NCBI GenBank assembly: GCA_937998045.1
Contig: CALKVG010000742.1
Coordinates: forward strand, 1 to 8,011
Length of the DNA stretch: 8,011 nucleotides
DNA from: an uncultured Myxococcales bacterium
GTDB taxonomy: Bacteria; Myxococcota_A; Polyangia; Polyangiales; Polyangiaceae
Direction: 5' to 3'
The notes below the pieces were generated by a model, which was not told where the DNA came from, ran no database searches, and saw only the letters and a program-made list of their open reading frames with translations. Both the position numbers and the translations under genes were made by a program. Positions 1 through 5,446 of this stretch are shown here, one piece after another; position 1 is the stretch's first letter, and each line of letters starts with the position of its first letter.

Positions 1-1
1 C

Positions 2-1426
2 AGCGGAGCGATCGACTCGGCGGGGGCCGGCGGTGACGGCGGTAGCGGGAACGCCGGCGGCGACGGCGCGGGGAGCTCCTCCGGCGGGGGCGGGAGCTCC
101 AGCAGCGCGGGCGGAAGCAGCAGCAGCGGGAGCAGCGGCGCCGGGAGTAGTACCGGAAGCGGGTCTGGCGGGCCATCGGGCGACGGAGGGAGTCCGGTCA
201 AGAACCCCGGCGTGCCGGGGCCCATGGTCACGTTCGACGACTTCAAGGTACCGCTGACGCAGAACTACGTGGCCGCGCCGGGCGCGATCACCGCAGGACC
301 GGACGGCCGGATCTGGTTTTTGCACGAGTCGAGCATGCCGGACGCGGTCGGTGCCGTCACAACCGACGGACAAAACTTCGGCATGTGCAACCTCGCCACT
401 ACCAACATCGGGCCGGTCGCCATCACCGCAGGACCGGACGGCAACGTCTGGTACACCAAGGAGCAGGGGATCGGCAAAGCGTTTCCGAACTCGCTCGGCT
501 CGAACGGCACCGTCTTCGAGATGCAAGGCGGATATCAGGAATACGGCTCGCCCATGGGCGGCAAGACGGGCGGGATCGTCCAGGGACCCGACGGCAACCT
601 GTGGTTCACGACGCACACGCCCGCCGCGATCGCCAAGGCGGACACGAACGGGCAGAGCACGGCCTATCCGGTGTCCGGCACGAACAGGACCCCGTGGGAC
701 ATCGCAGTGGGGCCCGACGGCAACCTTTGGTACACGGACACGACCGCCAACATGATCGGGCGCATCACGACTTCGGGCACGATTACCGAGTATCCGATCC
801 CTACCGCTGCCAGTTTCCCGAATGCCATCATCGGCGGGCCGAAGGGCGACGGCAACGTGTGGTTCGTCGAGCACGATGCGCACAACATCGGCAAGATCAC
901 GCCGTCGGGCATGATTACCGAGTTTGCCATTCCCTCGGGAGCGCAGCCGTACGCCATCACGGCCGGACCCGACGGCAATCTGTGGTTCACCGAGCCGGGC
1001 GCCTTCAATGCCATCGGTCGCTGCACACCGTCCGGTGGCATCTCGGAGTATGCGATCCCCACGGCGAATACGGAAGTTGCCGGAATCACCGCCGGACCGG
1101 ACGGGAACATCTGGTTTGCCGAGGAGGACGTCGGCAAGATCGGTCGCTTCAGCAACATAATGGGAGGCGGCACGCTGGCGAGCAGCATGGTCGGCCAAAC
1201 CCCGCTGGGCGGCCTCGTCGGGATGTGCGCGAAGGACACCGACTGCATCAACAGCGGGATGGGCTGCGGCGGCGACGTCTGCAGCCACGCCGGCGCGATG
1301 CCCGCGTGCGTGCTCGCCAACACCGGAGATCCCGGCTGGTGCAGCCAGACCTCCGACTGCTGGTGCAATGCCCAAGGGGCGACGTGCGACACGACGTCGC
1401 ATCACTGCTCGGTCACCCAGCCTTGA
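2..1426 (+). CDS. Virginiamycin B lyase-like seven-bladed beta-propeller protein with Cys-rich tail (5' partial)
   Basis: The frame is open from base 2 to the TGA at 1424-1426, giving 474 visible residues; the start lies before the window. The internal ATG at 212 is not a likely start because the upstream frame encodes a Gly/Ser/Asp-rich linker (residues 1 to about 66), the kind that tethers myxobacterial lipoproteins. Seven copies of a GPDGNxWF-type motif follow, with their Trp at residues 105, 150, 201, 243, 287, 328 and 371. The 41-51 residue spacing predicts a seven-bladed propeller of the Vgb/streptogramin lyase type. Blade 5 has a variant motif (GGPKGDGNVWF). Residues 409-469 form a ten-Cys module, probably disulfide-bonded outside the cytoplasm. 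True Vgb opens streptogramin B rings, but many relatives have no known substrate, and I could not place the catalytic His/Glu residues, so I call only the fold. The upstream signal peptide is inferred, not seen. Confidence 0.85.
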   Translation, partial: SGAIDSAGAGGDGGSGNAGGDGAGSSSGGGGSSSSAGGSSSSGSSGAGSSTGSGSGGPSGDGGSPVKNPGVPGPMVTFDDFKVPLTQNYVAAPGAITAGPDGRIWFLHESSMPDAVGAVTTDGQNFGMCNLATTNIGPVAITAGPDGNVWYTKEQGIGKAFPNSLGSNGTVFEMQGGYQEYGSPMGGKTGGIVQGPDGNLWFTTHTPAAIAKADTNGQSTAYPVSGTNRTPWDIAVGPDGNLWYTDTTANMIGRITTSGTITEYPIPTAASFPNAIIGGPKGDGNVWFVEHDAHNIGKITPSGMITEFAIPSGAQPYAITAGPDGNLWFTEPGAFNAIGRCTPSGGISEYAIPTANTEVAGITAGPDGNIWFAEEDVGKIGRFSNIMGGGTLASSMVGQTPLGGLVGMCAKDTDCINSGMGCGGDVCSHAGAMPACVLANTGDPGWCSQTSDCWCNAQGATCDTTSHHCSVTQP

Positions 1427-1476
1427 CAGCCACGGTTTGCTCGAGCCGATCGAGAACCAGCCCAGTGGAGACGCCC

Positions 1477-2037
1477 ATGAGCCACCGTTTGACGTCGATC
1501 GTGTCGACCTTGAGTGTCCTCACGGCAATTGCGGCGGCCTGCGGCGGAACAGACTCGCTGGGTGGTGGCGCGTCCTCCGGTTCAACCGGCCCATCGGGCC
1601 AGAGCACGGACGCGTCCAGCGGCGGTGATTCCGCCAGTTCGGGCTCTCCCGCAAGCGTGCCCGACGCCAGTCCCACACCCAGCCCCGACGCCGCCGCGAA
1701 CCCCTCTCCAATGGCCGACGGGGCGAGCCCCGACGACGCCGCGAACCCTTCTCCAATGGCCGACGGGTCGGGCCCCGACGACGCCGCGAACCCCTCTCCA
1801 ATGGCCGACGCTTCCTTGTTCTTCGCCTGCGGGGGAGGAATCTGCGCCAAGGGAAGCGAGTATTGCGAGAGCATGCAGAGCATGGCAGGCCAACCGGGCG
1901 GTCAGTACCATTGCCATCTCATCCCGCAGCAGTGCGCATCCACCCCGACGTGCGCGTGTCTGCGGTCAGCCCTGCCCTCCACCTCGGCCTGCCAGGATTG
2001 CGTCGAACAAGCCGGTGCGGTGACATTGCACTGTTAG
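1477..2037 (+). CDS. Small Cys-rich lipoprotein with 15-residue tandem repeat, function unknown
   Basis: This gene encodes 186 residues and starts at the ATG at 1477, with GGAG at 1467-1470 six bases upstream. An open frame continues further 5', but that part is the Arg-rich shadow of the upstream propeller gene. The N terminus is a lipoprotein signal: basic residue R4, a hydrophobic core, then AIAAAC with the predicted lipidated Cys at 22. A Ser/Gly/Asp/Pro-rich linker (about 23-115) contains nearly three copies of a 15-residue unit (NPSPMADG core). Residues 118-186 hold ten cysteines, and the last is the final residue, which suggests a small disulfide-stabilised extracellular domain. I recognise this general layout from myxobacterial hypothetical lipoproteins but can name no function. 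It lies 50 bp after the propeller gene on the same strand, so co-transcription is possible. Confidence 0.85.
   Translation: MSHRLTSIVSTLSVLTAIAAACGGTDSLGGGASSGSTGPSGQSTDASSGGDSASSGSPASVPDASPTPSPDAAANPSPMADGASPDDAANPSPMADGSGPDDAANPSPMADASLFFACGGGICAKGSEYCESMQSMAGQPGGQYHCHLIPQQCASTPTCACLRSALPSTSACQDCVEQAGAVTLHC
1684..1812 (+). repeat. 45-bp in-frame tandem repeat, about 2.9 copies
   Basis: Units begin at 1684, 1729 and 1774, and the third diverges after about 1811. Each unit is 15 codons with the core NPSPMADG. The copies differ at only a few bases (for example gacgcc versus gacgac, and cccctc versus cccttc), so the duplication looks recent. The 45-bp length preserves frame, and copy-number change would lengthen or shorten the linker that holds the Cys-rich domain off the membrane. 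Confidence 0.9.
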
Positions 2038-2059
2038 GTTGGGATCGACTGCCGCTACC

Positions 2060-2081
2060 GACAGCCCCGAAGCGGCTGGTC
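2060..2081. terminator. Weak hairpin between convergent genes
   Basis: CAGCC (2062-2066) can pair with GGCTG (2074-2078) around a 7-base loop, with two further pairs beyond a bulge. It lies in the 42-bp gap between the convergent stop codons of the Cys-rich lipoprotein and the TetR gene, slightly overlapping the latter. There is no T-run on either side, so it is at best a poor intrinsic terminator; the placement is the main argument. Confidence 0.2.
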
Positions 2082-2739
2082 AGCGCCTCGGGCCGCGGGT
2101 CGTCGCACGTCGCCGCCTGGGCGCGACCTGCGGGCTGCGTTGCCCGCAGCGAAGGACGCCCCGAACCACCTCCGCGATCGGGCCGACGAGCTCCGACAGC
2201 CGGTCGACCCGGTCCTCCTCGAGAGCCTCGAGCGTGAGCTCGTTGATGCCCCCCACGATCACCATCGCGACCGCCAGCGAGATCGGCGGGCGCCGGCCCG
2301 TCGCGTTGATCTCCCGCTGGAGAAACACGGCGAAGCGCCGCATCACCCGGCGCCGGATGGCGAGCCCCGCGATCCCCAGGTGCAGGATCTCGATCGCGAG
2401 CGTACGAACGACGCGCGGTCGCTGCTGAAGCCTCGTGAGGTAGAACGTCGCGCCCACCTCGATGCGCCCTTCTCCGCGGGGAACGCGCTCGACCGCGGCA
2501 TCGAGCTCGTCGAGCACGTGAGTGCTCACGCTTTCGTAGAGGGCGAGGAGGCACGCCTCCCGCGTCGGGAAGTGCTCGTAGAACGTGCGCTTCGAGACGC
2601 GCGCACGCCGCACGATCTCGGCGATCGTCAGGTCCGCCCAGCCCACGTCGCCGATGCCCTCGAGCGCGGCGGCGAGGAGTCGAGCACGGTAGTCGCCCTC
2701 GGAGCCCGCCTCGGTCGCGGTAATCGCGTTGATCGGCAC
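2080..2739 (-). CDS. TetR-family transcriptional repressor
   Basis: This cytoplasmic DNA-binding regulator has 219 residues from a GTG at 2739, the usual TetR length. Helices 1-4 cover roughly residues 14-65; the recognition helix-turn-helix reads LTIAEIVRRARVSKRTFYEHF (37-57), followed by TREACLLAL, a classic TetR signature. The C-terminal two-thirds is helical and variable, as expected for ligand binding and dimerisation, and the last residues are Arg-rich. The frame stays open to a TTG at 2799, but that would place the start upstream of its own predicted promoter. The GTG at 2739 has no clear Shine-Dalgarno and lies only a few bases past the predicted transcription start, so translation may be nearly leaderless. 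The gene is divergent from the monooxygenase operon, and the shared spacer carries three identical inverted repeats. I infer that it represses both itself and the operon. The inducer is unknown. Confidence 0.9.
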   Translation of the reverse strand: MPINAITATEAGSEGDYRARLLAAALEGIGDVGWADLTIAEIVRRARVSKRTFYEHFPTREACLLALYESVSTHVLDELDAAVERVPRGEGRIEVGATFYLTRLQQRPRVVRTLAIEILHLGIAGLAIRRRVMRRFAVFLQREINATGRRPPISLAVAMVIVGGINELTLEALEEDRVDRLSELVGPIAEVVRGVLRCGQRSPQVAPRRRRATTRGPRR

Positions 2740-2742
2740 CTT

Positions 2743-2758
2743 GGTACTTGACGGTACC
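2743..2758. promoter_or_regulatory. Operator O1: inverted repeat GGTAC-N6-GTACC
   Basis: This exact 5-bp inverted repeat with a 6-bp spacer has centre 2750.5. Its spacer is the -35 hexamer TTGACG of the rightward promoter, and its right arm overlaps the -10 of the leftward promoter. A protein bound here would block both. TetR is the obvious candidate; binding is inferred. Confidence 0.75.
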
Positions 2759-2775
2759 ACGAGCCACGCTACAGT
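2748..2775 (+). promoter_or_regulatory. Sigma70-like promoter for the monooxygenase operon
   Basis: The -35 TTGACG (2748-2753) is 16 bp from the -10 TACAGT (2770-2775). It matches the consensus at 5/6 and 4/6 positions. Transcription would start near 2782, inside operator O2, giving a leader of about 68 bases before the ATG at 2850. Confidence 0.6.
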
Positions 2776-2778
2776 CAA
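2751..2778 (-). promoter_or_regulatory. Sigma70-like promoter for the TetR gene
   Basis: On the - strand, TTGACT (2778-2773) is followed after 16 bp by TACCGT (2756-2751). The -35 is strong and the -10 matches only at T, A and final T. It overlaps the rightward promoter almost completely, each -35 touching the other's -10. The start point would fall near 2744, just ahead of the GTG at 2739. Confidence 0.45.
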
Positions 2779-2781
2779 AAC

Positions 2782-2797
2782 GGTACCAGGACGTACC
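2782..2797. promoter_or_regulatory. Operator O2: inverted repeat GGTAC-N6-GTACC
   Basis: This is the second exact copy of the inverted repeat, with centre 2789.5, 39 bp from O1. The spacer differs (CAGGAC), so only the arms are conserved, which is the expected pattern for dimer half-sites. It covers the predicted start site of the monooxygenase transcript. Confidence 0.75.
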
Positions 2798-2807
2798 AAC
2801 CCAACTT

Positions 2808-2823
2808 GGTACCGATCTGTACC
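2808..2823. promoter_or_regulatory. Operator O3: inverted repeat GGTAC-N6-GTACC
   Basis: This is the third exact copy, with centre 2815.5, 26 bp from O2, and spacer CGATCT. It lies in the predicted 5' leader of the monooxygenase mRNA. TT precedes the left arm here and in O1, and AA follows the right arm in O2, which hints at a longer half-site, TTGGTAC. Confidence 0.75.
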
Positions 2824-2839
2824 GACACTCCGCGGCCGT

Positions 2840-2845
2840 GAGGAG
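2840..2845 (+). promoter_or_regulatory. Ribosome binding site fixing the monooxygenase start
   Basis: GAGGAG lies four bases before the ATG at 2850. It supports that ATG over the TTG at 2748, which would begin inside the -35 element. Confidence 0.7.
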
Positions 2846-2849
2846 CTTC

Positions 2850-4331
2850 ATGCTCTCTTCGCACCCCGAGCATTTCGACGTACTCGTGATCGGTGCCGGG
2901 CTCTCCGGCATCGGCGCCGCCTATCACCTGCAGACGCTCTGCCCGACGCGTTCGTACGCGATCCTCGAGGGTCGCGGCGCGATCGGCGGCACGTGGGATC
3001 TGTTCCGCTATCCGGGCGTCCGGTCCGACTCGGACATGTTCACGCTCGGTTACCGCTTCCGTCCGTGGAAGAGCGGCCGAGCGATCGCCGATGGGCCCTC
3101 GATCAAGGCGTACATCGAGGACACGGCGGCCGACTTCGGCATCGACGAGAAGATCCGCTTTCGCCACCGGTTGACGCGCGCCGAGTGGTCGTCGGCGGCG
3201 GCGCGCTGGCTGGTCGTGGCCGAGGTCGGGCCGGATCGCACCCCGGTTCGCTACACCTGCAACTTCCTCTACGCCTGCACCGGGTACTACGACTATGCGA
3301 GCGGTTACACGCCGGAGTTTCCCGGGCGTGACCGCTTCCGGGGGGCCATCGTGCACCCGCAGTCGTGGCCCGAGCGGCTCGACTACGAGGGCAAGCGCGT
3401 CGTCGTGATCGGGAGCGGAGCGACGGCGATCACGCTGGTGCCGGCGATGGCCGAGAAGGCCGGACACGTCACGATGCTCCAGCGCTCGCCGACGTACGTC
3501 GCGGCGCTCCCGGCGCGCGACGCGATCGCAGAAGCCTTGCGGCGCGTCGTGCCGGCTCGCGCGGCTTACGCGGCGACGCGCTGGAAGAACGTGCTTCGCG
3601 GGATGTTCTATTACGAGCTCGCGCGCCGGCGTCCGGCGCTGACGAGGCGGCTCGTTCGCGAGGCCGCGCTCCGCGCGCTCGGGCCCGGCTACGACGTCGA
3701 CACGCACTTCAACCCCCGCTACGAGCCGTGGGACGAGCGGTTCTGCGTCGCCCCCGACGGAGACTTCTTCCGCGCCGTCCGGGAGGGGCGCGCGTCCGTG
3801 GTGACCGACAGGATCGACGCGTTCACCGAGACCGGTATCCGCCTGTCCTCGGGGACGCACCTCGACGCCGACATCATCGTCACCGCGACCGGTCTCAACG
3901 CGAAGCTCCTCGGCGGGGTCACGCTCGTCGTCGACGGCGCGCCCGTCGATCTGGCCAGGCGCATCGCCTACAAGGGAATGATGTACAGCGACGTGCCGAA
4001 CCTCGCCTCGGCGGTCGGGTACACGAACGCGTCGTGGACGCTCAAGTGCGACCTCGTCGCCGAGCACGTCTGCCGGCTGCTCAATCGCATGCGGGCGCGG
4101 GGCGAAGACGTCGTCACGCCGCGCGTTCGCGGCGCGTCGATGCAGACCCTGCCGCTCATCGACCTCAAGTCGGGCTACGTCCAGCGCGCGGTCGCGAGCA
4201 TCCCGCGACAGGGGACGCGCGCGCCGTGGCGCCTCTACCAGAACTACGTGAAGGACCTCCTCCTCCTCCGCTTCGGGCGCGTCATCGAGGACGAGCTGGA
4301 GCTCGCGCGCGCACCCGCGCAGAGCGTGTGA
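2850..4331 (+). CDS. EthA/MymA-type flavin-dependent Baeyer-Villiger monooxygenase
   Basis: This FAD- and NADPH-dependent enzyme inserts one oxygen atom of O2 into ketones or aldehydes, giving esters, and members of the family also oxidise thioamides and sulfides. It has 493 residues, the usual size for this group. FAD site: GAGLSG at 15-20 with acidic E40, then GGTWD at 46-50 and FRYPGVRSDSD after it. The Baeyer-Villiger signature FxGxxxHxxxWP is complete (F163, G165, H169, W173, P174). NADPH site: GSGATA at 188-193, followed by QRSPTY at 211-216. ATG (346-348) and GYTNASWTLK (390-399) complete the pattern. From memory the sequence resembles both M. tuberculosis EthA (Rv3854c, the ethionamide activator) and MymA (Rv3083), so I give no single symbol. 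It is first in an operon with an MDR reductase and divergent from a TetR gene, much like ethA-ethR. The natural substrate is unknown. Confidence 0.93.
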   Translation: MLSSHPEHFDVLVIGAGLSGIGAAYHLQTLCPTRSYAILEGRGAIGGTWDLFRYPGVRSDSDMFTLGYRFRPWKSGRAIADGPSIKAYIEDTAADFGIDEKIRFRHRLTRAEWSSAAARWLVVAEVGPDRTPVRYTCNFLYACTGYYDYASGYTPEFPGRDRFRGAIVHPQSWPERLDYEGKRVVVIGSGATAITLVPAMAEKAGHVTMLQRSPTYVAALPARDAIAEALRRVVPARAAYAATRWKNVLRGMFYYELARRRPALTRRLVREAALRALGPGYDVDTHFNPRYEPWDERFCVAPDGDFFRAVREGRASVVTDRIDAFTETGIRLSSGTHLDADIIVTATGLNAKLLGGVTLVVDGAPVDLARRIAYKGMMYSDVPNLASAVGYTNASWTLKCDLVAEHVCRLLNRMRARGEDVVTPRVRGASMQTLPLIDLKSGYVQRAVASIPRQGTRAPWRLYQNYVKDLLLLRFGRVIEDELELARAPAQSV

Positions 4332-4334
4332 GAC

Positions 4335-5351
4335 ATGCGCGCGATCCAGATGACGGGCTACGGCGGGAACGACGTGATAGAGCTCGCGGAGATCGCGTCG
4401 CCCGAACCTGGCGACGGGGAGATCCGGATCGACGTGCGCGCCGCCGGCGTCAATCCGCTCGACTACAAGACTCGGGCGGGTGCGCTCAAACGCATCCAGA
4501 GGTACCGCATGCCGGTCGTCCTCGGGAACGAGTGCTCCGGAGTCGTGTCGGCGCTCGGGCGCGGCGTCACGCGGTTCGCGGTCGGCGACTCGGTGATGGT
4601 CCGCCTCGCGAAGGACCGCATCGGCAGCTTCGCGGAGCAGGTGGTGACCGATGCGTCGCTGGCCGCGCCGAAACCGCGCGCGGCGACGTTCGCGCAGGCG
4701 GCGGCGCTGCCCCTCGCCGCGCTGACGGCGTGGCAGGCGCTCACCGAGGGAGCGGCGCTCCGCGCCGGCGAACGGGTCCTCGTCCACGCCGGGGCCGGCG
4801 GCGTGGGTTCCTTCGCGGTCCAGCTGGCCAAGCACCTCGGGGCGCGCGTCGCCGCGACGGCGAGCGCGCGCAACCTCGAGCGGGTGCGATCCCTGGGGGC
4901 GGACGAGGCGATCGACTACACGCGCGACGACTTCTCGCGCGCGTTGCGGGGCTACGACGTCGTCTTCGACACGGTGGGCGGCGACGTTCAGCGCCGGTCG
5001 TTCCGGGTGATGGCGCGCGGCGGAAGACTCGTCTCGATCGCGGGGTTGCCCGACGCGGCCGCTCTGCGTGCGCGCGGCGCGGGCGCGCTCGCCGCCGCGG
5101 TGATCGCCCTCGTCACGCTGCCGCGCACCGTGCGCGCGCGCGTGGCCGGCGTGCGCTACCGCTACGTGTTCATGCGGCCCGACGGAGGCCAGCTCGCCGA
5201 CCTCGGGGCGCTCGTCGATCGCGGCGCGCTGCGCGTCCTCATCGACAAGACGTTCCCGCTCGAGGCGGCGCGCGACGCGCTCGCGCACGTCGAGTCGGGC
5301 CACGCCCGAGGCAAGGTCGTCCTCGAAGTGGCCCCGCACGACGGCGTGTGA
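4335..5351 (+). CDS. Zinc-independent MDR oxidoreductase (NADPH:quinone reductase type)
   Basis: This is a 338-residue medium-chain dehydrogenase/reductase. The N-terminal GroES-like domain (about 1-125) contains GVNPLDYK (38-45), the quinone oxidoreductase version in which Asn-Pro replaces the zinc-binding Cys of alcohol dehydrogenases, then GNECSG (64-69) and VGD (83-85). The Rossmann domain carries HAGAGGVG (151-158), the usual NADP(H) motif of this subgroup, and the C terminus ends with the conserved GHARGKVVLEV stretch. The ATG follows the monooxygenase stop by three bases with no strong Shine-Dalgarno of its own, so translation is probably coupled. Likely chemistry is NADPH-dependent reduction of a quinone or an activated alkene (enone). 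In this operon it may prepare a ketone for the monooxygenase or reduce a reactive by-product; that pairing is inference. The protein lacks a signal peptide and should be cytoplasmic. Confidence 0.9.
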   Translation: MRAIQMTGYGGNDVIELAEIASPEPGDGEIRIDVRAAGVNPLDYKTRAGALKRIQRYRMPVVLGNECSGVVSALGRGVTRFAVGDSVMVRLAKDRIGSFAEQVVTDASLAAPKPRAATFAQAAALPLAALTAWQALTEGAALRAGERVLVHAGAGGVGSFAVQLAKHLGARVAATASARNLERVRSLGADEAIDYTRDDFSRALRGYDVVFDTVGGDVQRRSFRVMARGGRLVSIAGLPDAAALRARGAGALAAAVIALVTLPRTVRARVAGVRYRYVFMRPDGGQLADLGALVDRGALRVLIDKTFPLEAARDALAHVESGHARGKVVLEVAPHDGV

Positions 5352-5380
5352 CCGGACCTCCTGCGAGGCACGGAAGCGCG

Positions 5381-5398
5381 CACGGAGCTCTCCGCGTG
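5381..5398 (+). terminator. Possible hairpin after the monooxygenase-reductase operon
   Basis: In the 95-bp gap before the glycoside hydrolase, CACGGA can fold back on TCCGCGTG around GCTC, with a two-base bulge. There is no T-run, so termination here is uncertain. Nothing promoter-like is evident in the rest of the gap. Confidence 0.18.
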
Positions 5399-5435
5399 AT
5401 CGGCGGCATGTATCGTTCCCACGAACGGAGGGTGC

Positions 5436-5440
5436 GAGGA
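5436..5440 (+). promoter_or_regulatory. Ribosome binding site for the glycoside hydrolase
   Basis: GAGGA lies six bases before the ATG at 5447 and supports that start over the in-frame ATG at 5408, which has no good Shine-Dalgarno, and over the out-of-frame ATG at 5442. Confidence 0.6.
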
Positions 5441-5446
5441 CATGGC

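Noticed and set aside
33..257. Small 74-residue + strand frame
   Set aside because: Ala/Gly/Pro-rich reading of the linker DNA in the wrong frame; the propeller frame passes through the same bases.
1423..1451. TTGACA at 1423-1428 as a promoter for the small lipoprotein
   Set aside because: No -10-like hexamer occurs at 16-18 bp downstream, and the match overlaps the end of the propeller gene.
385..1476. 5' part of a 550-residue + strand frame
   Set aside because: This portion is the shadow of the propeller gene; only the part from the ATG at 1477 has a signal peptide and a ribosome site.
1684..1812. CRISPR-like array
   Set aside because: The 45-bp units are contiguous, in frame and without spacers; this is a coding tandem repeat.
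2748..2849. TTG at 2748 as the monooxygenase start
   Set aside because: It lies inside the predicted -35 element, and ATG 2850 has a good ribosome site just before the conserved N terminus.
1919..2911. 330-residue - strand frame over the TetR gene
   Set aside because: It is low-complexity Arg-rich translation, while the overlapping frame at 2080-2739 has a clear TetR domain.
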